This document shows, one piece after another, positions 57,809 to 64,000 of a stretch of DNA of 64,000 nt. Source of the stretch: Microbacterium sp. H83 (GTDB lineage Bacteria > Actinomycetota > Actinomycetes > Actinomycetales > Microbacteriaceae); the NCBI RefSeq assembly GCF_001650405.1, contig NZ_LWCU01000008.1, forward strand, positions 25,333 through 89,332, in the 5' to 3' direction. Under the pieces are notes generated by a model. That model was given only the letters and a program-made list of their open reading frames with translations. It did not search any database and was not told where the DNA came from. The stretch's first letter is position 1. Each line of letters begins with the position of its first letter. Position numbers and translations under genes: made by a program.

Positions 57809-60535
57809 TCATCCCTCTGAGATCGCCGTGAGGGCATCCCGAAGAGATGCGCGCGACGAGATGCCCAGCTTCGGGAAGATGCGATAGAGGTGCGCGCCGA
57901 CGGTCCTCGGGGAGAGGAACAGCATGGCACCGATCTGTTTGTTGCTGAGGCCGGATGCAGCCAGCTCCGCGATGTGGCGCTCCTGACTGGTGAGGCTTTC
58001 CGGCCCTGTCGCGAGGGGCTTTCCAATGCGTCCTTCTTCGCGCGCTCGTTGTGCCCACGGCACGGCGCGGAGCTCGTCGAAGATCCGAGCGGCTTCATCC
58101 AGCGTCTCCCTCGCGAGCGAGTACTCGCGATGCCGACGCAGCCACGCGCCGTAGTCGAGTCGGATGCGGGCAGCGTCGAAGGGGAACAGACGTTCGCCCG
58201 GTGTCTGCAGCGCGGCCAGGAACAGCTCTGACGCGTCGTCGTCGTTCTCAGCGACGAGCGCCTGCGCCGCAAGAACCAACATCTCGAGTCGCGGAGACAA
58301 TTCACCGAGGCGCTCATTAAGAGCCGCCTCGACGTGCGCACGGGCCTCCTCGCCGCGTCCGGTATGGACCGCGGCGTCGATCAGGTCGTAGAACGTTCGT
58401 GGGGCCTGCTGCACGTAAGGTGCGAATCCGCCGGGTGTGGTGACTCCGGCCGCGAGCGTGTAGGCGTTCTCCCAGTCCTGTTCGGCGATTGCAGCGGTGA
58501 TCGCGATCGCCTCCGCAAAGCCCGTGAGAAAGCCGACTCCGCGTGCACGACCCCAGGTCTCAACGGCGCTCTGATGCGAGCGTGCGTCATCGAGCTCGCC
58601 CCGTCGGGCGGCGAGAACGCCCAGAAAGGCGCGGAATTGGTGGTGGAAGAGCGCGTACCCGTGCTCTTCGGTGAGCGTGAGACCTCGCCGGGCTGCGGCC
58701 TCGGCGTCGTCCCATGCGCCAGACCCCAGCCCTTCGAGGACGATGAGTTGGAGCATCGTCATCACGTTCGTTACCGCGCCGGTCTCAGCCTCACGAGCAA
58801 CCAGAAGCTCAAGGTACGAGCGGAACTCGCTCAAGATATCGACGTAGTAGGCGGCGACAGCAAGGCGCATCACGTTCCACGGCTCGTCCTCCGGAGAGGA
58901 ATCGAAGGCGGCCCGAATGCGCGGCGCAACGTCGGTTCCTCGTCGGACGACATCGCCCCACGCATCCCGGTAGATCAACGTGAAGGGTTCGACGCCCTCG
59001 CCCTGCGAGTCAAGGAGCGCATCCGTCTCCGACCAATGAGCCTCGTCACCGGCGAACTGATCGATCGCGAGAAGCAGGTTGATCAAGCGGTGATAGGTCT
59101 CAGGATCGAGTGTCTCGGCATGCTTACGGATCGTGGAATGGACCCGGCGGTGCGTTCCCCGCACGTCGCCCTCCCTGTACAGGGCAAGATAGGACGCGGT
59201 GAGCACGGCATCTGGTGCGTCAGAGTCACCGTTCAACTCGACCAACGACGCTGCCTCGTCAAGCAGAGCTGCCTGCCCAGCGGTGTACGCGGCGGCGGCG
59301 ATCCGACGTCGTCGGGAGTCGAGATCTTCACTCAGCTCCGCCGACCGGGTCAGCCACGAAACCGCGGCAGCTGCACCCCCGCGCCGCACTGCGTGTCGGG
59401 CTGCCGCCTCGAGCACGTCGGCGACCTCCTCGCTCGGATCGACGGTCGCCGCCGACAAGTGACTCGCCCGCCGTTCCAGGTCATCCTCATACAATCGGGC
59501 GAGCTCGGCATGCGCCTCTCGGCGCTGGTTCGGTGTCGCGAGCTGTATGACCGCAGAACGGACCAGCGGATGCCGAAACGCGAAGCGCCCTATCTCATCG
59601 ACGACGACCAGGCCCTGTTCGAGCGCCGAGTCCACACCCGCGAGGTTGAACCTCCTGCCGGACCTGGCAGAACCTCCCGCGCCAGATGCGACACCGTCCA
59701 ACGCCGCGTAGAGGAGGCGCTGCCGGGTCTTGGGATCGAGGTACGTGAGTCGTCGTCCATAAACGCGCTCAAGTCGGTCACTGAGCGGTATGCCGGACGG
59801 GTAGAGGAGGTCCTCGGCCTGCGCCCCGGAACTAGTCGGCGTGATGCAGGTAGGAAGCTCCACGAGAGCCAACGGGTTTCCGGCCGCCTGCTCGAGAACC
59901 AGGTCACGAGAACCCGGAGGCAGGTCGGGGAACTGCTCGTCGAGAAGACGACCGGCCTCACCCGGGTCAATCGGCTCCAAGAGCAGTTCGGGAAAACGCG
60001 CCTGGTCGAGGACCGTCTCGTACCCTCCACGCAGCGCGAAGACGACGCGGATGCGCGGCTCAGTAACCCGCCGCGCGGCAAAGATGAGGATCTCAAGGGA
60101 GACCGGATCGATCCAGTGCGCGTCATCGATCACGACGACAAGAGGATCTGCTGTCGCAGCCTCGTGCCACAGGTTCAGCAACGCGATCCCGAGGCCCATG
60201 ACGGAGGGATCCCGCAGTTCACCAGAGAAAGCGCTATCGAAGAGTTGGCGTTCGCGGTCGGTCAACTGCGCGAGCGATTCGGAGAGGGCGCTGGTCAATT
60301 GGTGCAGTCCGGCGAGCGAGAGTTGCGTCTCAGACTCGACACCTATTGTTCTGACGACGCGCGCTCCATCGACGATTACATACTGGAGGAGCGCCGACTT
60401 GCCGACTCCGGGATCGCCGCGAAGCACGAGCACTGGATCGAGCTGCCCGTCGAGGTGCTTCTGAAGTGTCTCGATCTCGCGAGCGCGGCCGAACAGGCGA
60501 ACACCGGGCGACGTCGTGCGGGAGTCCTGCGTCAT
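57809..60535 (-). CDS. large ATP-binding LuxR family regulator (LAL/MalT type)
   Basis: A 908-residue regulator. The N-terminal AAA/NTPase has Walker A LRGDPGVGKSALL (Lys46) and Walker B VVVIDDAHW; the long middle is helical repeat (TPR-like), and the C-terminus has the LuxR helix-turn-helix LTSQERHIAELAASGLSNKQ, IGAMLFLSPRTVGAHLYRIF. Such regulators activate catabolic or secondary pathways when ligand and ATP bind. ATG at 60535 with a weak ribosome binding site. It lies directly upstream of the hydrolase-APC-SDR-NTF2-TDT-nitronate monooxygenase operon and is its probable activator. Confidence 0.9.
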   Translation of the reverse strand: MTQDSRTTSPGVRLFGRAREIETLQKHLDGQLDPVLVLRGDPGVGKSALLQYVIVDGARVVRTIGVESETQLSLAGLHQLTSALSESLAQLTDRERQLFDSAFSGELRDPSVMGLGIALLNLWHEAATADPLVVVIDDAHWIDPVSLEILIFAARRVTEPRIRVVFALRGGYETVLDQARFPELLLEPIDPGEAGRLLDEQFPDLPPGSRDLVLEQAAGNPLALVELPTCITPTSSGAQAEDLLYPSGIPLSDRLERVYGRRLTYLDPKTRQRLLYAALDGVASGAGGSARSGRRFNLAGVDSALEQGLVVVDEIGRFAFRHPLVRSAVIQLATPNQRREAHAELARLYEDDLERRASHLSAATVDPSEEVADVLEAAARHAVRRGGAAAAVSWLTRSAELSEDLDSRRRRIAAAAYTAGQAALLDEAASLVELNGDSDAPDAVLTASYLALYREGDVRGTHRRVHSTIRKHAETLDPETYHRLINLLLAIDQFAGDEAHWSETDALLDSQGEGVEPFTLIYRDAWGDVVRRGTDVAPRIRAAFDSSPEDEPWNVMRLAVAAYYVDILSEFRSYLELLVAREAETGAVTNVMTMLQLIVLEGLGSGAWDDAEAAARRGLTLTEEHGYALFHHQFRAFLGVLAARRGELDDARSHQSAVETWGRARGVGFLTGFAEAIAITAAIAEQDWENAYTLAAGVTTPGGFAPYVQQAPRTFYDLIDAAVHTGRGEEARAHVEAALNERLGELSPRLEMLVLAAQALVAENDDDASELFLAALQTPGERLFPFDAARIRLDYGAWLRRHREYSLARETLDEAARIFDELRAVPWAQRAREEGRIGKPLATGPESLTSQERHIAELAASGLSNKQIGAMLFLSPRTVGAHLYRIFPKLGISSRASLRDALTAISEG

Positions 60536-61464
60536 AGGGAACCGTCGCCGCGACCAGGCCTAGCCGTTCCCATCACGTATGTCCTCCCGGTGCAACCGTA
60601 CGCGCATCACATCGTGCTAACAGAGCAAAACGTGGCCCACAGCGAGTCGTATTCCCCCGACAAGACCAGCATGGCAGGTCCGCAGCCGATTGACGCCGCC
60701 CAACTCCACTCCACGTGAACGCCTGCGGGGACGGCCAGGCATTGCGGCGATACGCAAGTGGACGGAATGCAGCTCCGCGCTGTGGTCGGCGGATGCCACG
60801 AACTCGTGTCTCCGGAGCGCCGTACGCTCCCTATCTGCACCACGTCCGTTCGACGTACTGACTCGACGGTATTACTGGCCCGGAGTGGTTGGCCAAACAG
60901 AAGCGGACTGGCTCGGCGGATGCGGGCATTCGGAAGCAACGACGGCATGTGGGAGACCCCACCCGATCGCGGTCAGAGACGCAGCTTCCCGCATCCTGCG
61001 TACCCGACCGCATTCCCCAAGACCCATGTCGGGGCGCCGTGGGCTCAGCCACCCAAAATGACCCGCCCCAGCCGCGCAGGCAAGCGCTCCCATCGCTCTC
61101 AACCACGGGAATTGGGCAGAAACGACAGATCCGCTCATAATCGGGGGCCGAGCGCGTTAAGCTCGTTCTCAGCCCCTTCTCACTTCAAGGGGTGTGCTTC
61201 TAACCGCCGATATTCACAGTTATCCGAACTATCGGCGTAGGAACCATTCTTCCCGGGTTGCATCCACCAGATCGTCGCGGCGAGATCGCCTATGAGGCGC
61301 GCGTCACCGAGACCGTCGTCAGCGATGGCCTCGGTCAGCCCGGGGCAACCTACGTGTGTACCGAGTACGTGCGGACCGATGTCCCCGAGACGGGGCGCCA
61401 GGTTGTCCACGAGCAGGAAGGGTGCGCGCATTCGCGGTGAGAGCGCATCCGCATCCGGTTCGAG
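60536..61464. other. long gap without an intact gene
   Basis: Frames here are short and of mixed character; none has a clear start with ribosome binding site. One 8-bp inverted repeat (CGCCGATA 61205-61212 with TATCGGCG 61230-61237) is present. The first 100 bases would hold the promoter of the LAL gene. The region looks like decayed or imported sequence leading into the carboxypeptidase remnant. Confidence 0.45.
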
Positions 61465-61662
61465 GTGCACATCGTGGCCGGCGACTTCAATCTCGTGATG
61501 AGCTGGGCGGAGGCGCGCTTCGCCCTCTCCCAGACGCCTCACGACTCGACGCGGATGCATCTCGTGCGGTACCCGTCAGGGCACATGCCCTATCTCGGCG
61601 CCGAATCCCGCGCGGCTCTGCGCGCAGACCTCGACGATTTCGTAAGGAGACTGGCGAGGTAG
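61465..61662 (+). pseudogene. C-terminal remnant of an S10-like serine carboxypeptidase
   Basis: 65 codons from a GTG read VHIVAGDFNLVMSWAEARFA, HLVRYPSGHMPYLGAESRAA and LRADLDDFVRR, ending TAG. The GHMPYL block with the catalytic His and the RAALRADL end match the C-terminus of S10 peptidases (usually about 480 residues); the Ser and Asp parts are missing. Upstream bases 61258-61460 may hold further decayed codons. Confidence 0.45.
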
Positions 61663-61816
61663 CACCACCTCGGTGTATTCGCGACCGCGAACGCAGTTCC
61701 AAAAGTGGACCTGGTTTCATCCTGTTCGCGCTCTCCGGGAACGGGCGCATAGATGACGCCTCCGCCTTGGACTCACTGACGGCTGCACGCGGCGGTCTGC
61801 TTCGATCCGTAAGACT

Positions 61817-61835
61817 GTTACCGCTGCGTTACCGC
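61817..61835 (+). repeat. 19-bp island-flanking repeat, right copy
   Basis: GTTACCGCTGCGTTACCGC, 18 of 19 bases identical to 48025-48043, same orientation, 73 bases from the tRNA-Ser 3' end. Contains GTTACCGC twice, 11 bases apart. Confidence 0.55.
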
Positions 61836-61855
61836 AAGGCGGCCGCCGAGCATGA

Positions 61856-61901
61856 CGAAGGCCCCGCATCTCCGTGTTTCCAACGGGAGTCGGGGCCTTC
61901 G
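61856..61901 (-). terminator. 11-bp stem terminator after tRNA-Ser
   Basis: CGAAGGCCCCG (61856-61866) and CGGGGCCTTCG (61891-61901) pair perfectly; the inner CTCCGT/ACGGGAG bases can extend the hairpin. It starts 6 bases downstream of the tRNA 3' end on the same strand. Confidence 0.8.
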
Positions 61902-61907
61902 TGGTGG

Positions 61908-61995
61908 CGGTGACGGTGGGATTTGAACCCACGGTAGGGGGTTACCCTACACAACTTTTCGAGAGTTGCACCTTCGGCCGCTCGGACACGTCACC
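61908..61995 (-). tRNA. tRNA-Ser, anticodon CGA
   Basis: The minus strand folds as a class II tRNA of 88 bases: acceptor GGTGACG/CGTCACC with discriminator G, D arm TCCGAGCGGCCGAAGG, anticodon stem CAACT/AGTTG with loop CTCGAAA (anticodon CGA, reads UCG), a long variable arm TAGGGTAACCCCCTA, and T arm GTGGGTTCAAATCCCAC. CCA is not encoded. It is a usual integration site for mobile DNA and borders the mosaic region. Confidence 0.95.
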
Positions 61996-62055
61996 GCGGA
62001 CTAGCTTACGACAACCCGCGCCACGGCGCGAATCGACAGCATCCTCCGCCCGACG

Positions 62056-63102
62056 TCACCAGGCCGCGGCGACCTCGGCGTGCGTGCGCAGGATGCCCTC
62101 TGTCGTCCCCTCGGGCGCGCGTCCGATGCCGCACTCCGTCGCGACTCCGAACTCCGGCACGAAGCGCTGGGCGACGGCCGACCGGCGGCGGGCACCCTCG
62201 ACGCCGTCCTCGCGGTGCACGAGCCCGATGTACAGCTCGCCGTCGTGCTGCAACCCGGCGAGCGGGGCGTAGTAGGCCTCGTCGTCGCGCTCGATGGGCA
62301 CCGGCAGGTGCAGCCAGGTGAGGTCACGAGCGGATGCCGCGATCACGGCGTTCGCGTAGCGGACCAGGTTGCCGGCATCCGTCGGCTCGAAGAAGTGCTT
62401 CTCGGCGACGTCGCCGTAGCAGAGGTGCACCCCGACCTCGACGTCCGCAGGCACGGCGTCGATGAGGTCGGCGAGCTGCGACACGAGCCCGGGGAACGGG
62501 TCGCCCTCCCACCACACGTCCATGATGCGGCCGAACGCGGGCGCGGCCTCGATGACGCCCATCTCGCTCGCGACGTCCCACTGGATCGCGAGGTCGTCGT
62601 GCGGGATCTCGGCCACGATCCGGTGGACCTCGCGGCGCAGCGCGGCCTCGTACACGGGCGCGATGGCGGCGCGGTCGTCGCCGAAGAAGAACGAGGTGAC
62701 GACCGCGACGGGCGTCGGCAGCGAGACCTGGAAGCGCGTCCCCTCGGGCACGGCGCCCTCGTCGCGCAGGCGGGTGAAGATCGCGTATGACTCGATCGCG
62801 GCATCCGCGTATCCGAGCGATTGGAGTCGGATGCCGGCGGCATCCACCCCGTCGGCGATGCGCAGCGGCCGCGCGTCGATGCCGGCCCGGAAGGGGATGG
62901 GCTCGTCGCCGATCCGCTCGATCCCGTCGGCTTCACCGAGCACGTCGGGCTGGAACATGATCCAGTGGAACCTCTTGCCGACCTCGCCGTCGGGGATGCG
63001 GCGCAGCCGCGGTCCGAGGATCTCCGCGGCGGTGCGCATCGTGGTCTCGGCGTCGTCGAAGTTCACGCTGCCCACGAGGAGGGCGCCCTGCGGCTGAGTC
63101 AT
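62056..63102 (-). CDS. MetE/UROD-superfamily protein (methionine synthase-like)
   Basis: A 348-residue TIM-barrel protein resembling the C-terminal half of cobalamin-independent methionine synthase. GALLVGSVNFDDAETTMRTA opens the barrel, followed by RRIPDGEVGKRFHWIMFQPD, IQWDVASEMGVIEAAPAF, VEVGVHLCYGDVAEKHFFEP (His-x-Cys as in MetE HIC motif) and EFGVATECGIGRAPEG with a Cys. The HxC...C arrangement could hold zinc, suggesting a thiol methyltransferase or related lyase. Full MetE is about 750 residues, so this is the stand-alone class. ATG at 63102, divergent from the next gene. Confidence 0.78.
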   Translation of the reverse strand: MTQPQGALLVGSVNFDDAETTMRTAAEILGPRLRRIPDGEVGKRFHWIMFQPDVLGEADGIERIGDEPIPFRAGIDARPLRIADGVDAAGIRLQSLGYADAAIESYAIFTRLRDEGAVPEGTRFQVSLPTPVAVVTSFFFGDDRAAIAPVYEAALRREVHRIVAEIPHDDLAIQWDVASEMGVIEAAPAFGRIMDVWWEGDPFPGLVSQLADLIDAVPADVEVGVHLCYGDVAEKHFFEPTDAGNLVRYANAVIAASARDLTWLHLPVPIERDDEAYYAPLAGLQHDGELYIGLVHREDGVEGARRRSAVAQRFVPEFGVATECGIGRAPEGTTEGILRTHAEVAAAW

Positions 63103-63201
63103 GGCTCCAGGGTACCGGCGCGGGCTTTTCCCCGGCCAGGGGCGCATACCCCTCGGAAGCCGCTGGTCAGGATGGCCTCAGTGACAGCGGAGGGATGCAC
63201 C

Positions 63202-63978
63202 ATGGGCTTCATCACGTCGGAGGCGCTGGCCGAGACCGGGTACGTCGTGCTCGACGACCACGATCAGGCATCCGACCCGTTGGAATGGACCGACCTGCAC
63301 TACATCGGATGGCGCTCGTCGGGTGTCACGCGCTTCGCGCCGCTCGCCAGCTACGCGGGCGAGATCGAGTGCAACGGCTTCTGGAACCACACTCCCCCGC
63401 GCACCGACAAGGACGGCGTGTGGGTGGAGTCGCAGGTCGCCGTCGCGCCGACGCTGCAGGCCCGCGCACTCGAGCCGGGCGCCGGGGTCGGGCGCTGCCG
63501 CGTCATCGAGCTGCAGCCCAACACCTACGCGGATGCCGTCTACAACCTGCACCAGGACGACAACAACCGCCTCAACACCGACGGCACCGGCTGGGTCGTC
63601 CGCGGCTACTACAACCTCTCCGACGACGCCGAGTCACTGCTGCTCCTGCGCTCCGACCGCTTCGACCCGGCGACCGAGATCCGCCTGCCGCTGCGTCAGG
63701 GCTCGCGCATCATCGTCGACACGCAGCGGTTCTGGCATGCGGTCTGGCACCGGGGCACCGCTCCGCGCTACGCGCTCATCACGTCGTGGACCTCGGGTCC
63801 CGAGCTCGACGTCTACATCGCCGCGAACCACGGCGATGCGCATCCCGTGACGGTTGACCTCGACCCGCAGCTGATCGATGACGCGCAGGTCGAGCTCCAT
63901 CGCCGCATCGAGGAGCGCCGCCGTGTCTTCGAGGCGCAGGGCATCGTCATGGAGCCCCGGGCCGACCTCAGCGTCTGA
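63202..63978 (+). CDS. putative Fe(II)/2-oxoglutarate oxygenase-fold protein
   Basis: A 258-residue protein not firmly recognised. It shows the order expected for a double-stranded beta-helix oxygenase: YNLHQDDNNRLNTDGTGWVV contains HxD, RGYYNLSDDAESLLLLRSDR the next strands, IIVDTQRFWHAVWHRGTAPR the distal His and Arg, and RYALITSW the closing strand. If correct it binds Fe(II) and perhaps 2-oxoglutarate. ATG at 63202 is supported by GGAGGG 8 bases upstream; an ATG at 63172 is possible. Divergent from the MetE-like gene, so the two may be related in function. Confirmation needs fold comparison. Confidence 0.6.
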   Translation: MGFITSEALAETGYVVLDDHDQASDPLEWTDLHYIGWRSSGVTRFAPLASYAGEIECNGFWNHTPPRTDKDGVWVESQVAVAPTLQARALEPGAGVGRCRVIELQPNTYADAVYNLHQDDNNRLNTDGTGWVVRGYYNLSDDAESLLLLRSDRFDPATEIRLPLRQGSRIIVDTQRFWHAVWHRGTAPRYALITSWTSGPELDVYIAANHGDAHPVTVDLDPQLIDDAQVELHRRIEERRRVFEAQGIVMEPRADLSV

Positions 63979-64000
63979 CTCCCCACCCTTCCCCCTGCCC

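Noticed and set aside
58334..60718. 794-codon plus-strand frame opposite the LAL regulator
   Set aside because: No recognisable domain; the minus strand carries Walker and LuxR motifs.
60758..61240. 160-codon plus-strand frame in the gap before the carboxypeptidase remnant
   Set aside because: No start with ribosome binding site, no domain, composition unlike neighbouring genes.
61908..61995. Duplicate of the tRNA-Ser 3' end as a classical attL/attR pair
   Set aside because: No second copy of the tRNA 3' sequence was found by eye in the window; only the 19-bp repeats bracket the region.
1..64000. CRISPR array, insertion sequence or intact prophage genes
   Set aside because: No regularly spaced repeats, transposase or phage structural gene was seen on either strand.

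Overview
The window is high-GC DNA with strong Shine-Dalgarno sequences, many GTG starts and tightly packed genes. The gene content (DUF7882, DUF6458, ThrE-type exporter, GAF/ANTAR regulators, DinB, CtaG, Y-x-x-K-poor SDR, ROK-controlled sugar uptake without a local ATPase) fits an actinobacterium of the family Microbacteriaceae, most likely a Microbacterium. This is inferred from protein families and base use, not from a marker gene.

Layout. 1-19,400 is mostly core or shell genes: stress proteins (CsbD-like), a YbdK-type glutamate-cysteine ligase, an MFS exporter, a DUF899 protein, a GH114 lipoprotein, a lipoprotein/CDF pair, a CYP152 peroxygenase-type P450, oxidoreductases, DinB, a Ca2+/H+ antiporter, a TetR/acetyltransferase pair with a clear palindromic operator, ThrE, and small conserved actinobacterial proteins. 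At 19,459-20,465 a truncated SDR gene runs straight into a truncated M20 peptidase gene, the scar of a deletion. 20,500-32,000 carries a carotenoid-type oxidoreductase, two GAF/ANTAR regulators, three DUF7882 paralogues, NnrD, a RecQ-like helicase, a CPBP protease and a MarR regulator. 32,100-43,250 holds NhaA and a galactomannan-oligosaccharide locus: a ROK regulator divergent from two permeases, a binding lipoprotein, a GH36 alpha-galactosidase and a GH2 beta-mannosidase.

43,200-61,900 is accessory DNA. It starts with a metal-response module (ArsR, a P1B-4-type metal ATPase, CtaG), then a mosaic of GIY-YIG-like proteins, one of them cut by an in-frame TAG, a fused DUF4839 gene, and NERD and DUF2283 remnants. 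It ends with a six-gene detoxification-type operon (alpha/beta hydrolase, APC permease, SDR, NTF2-like, TDT transporter, nitronate monooxygenase) below a 908-residue LuxR-type ATPase regulator, a serine carboxypeptidase remnant and a tRNA-Ser(CGA). Two near-identical 19-bp sequences at 48,025 and 61,817 bracket most of this mosaic, consistent with an integrated and partly decayed island beside the tRNA. After the tRNA come a MetE-like protein and a putative 2-oxoglutarate/Fe(II)-type protein.

No CRISPR array, intact integrase, transposase or rRNA was seen. The observations most worth checking are the interrupted GIY-YIG gene and its paired neighbour, the flanking repeats, the P450 with an OleT-like Phe-His-Arg set, and genes lacking any canonical start codon.
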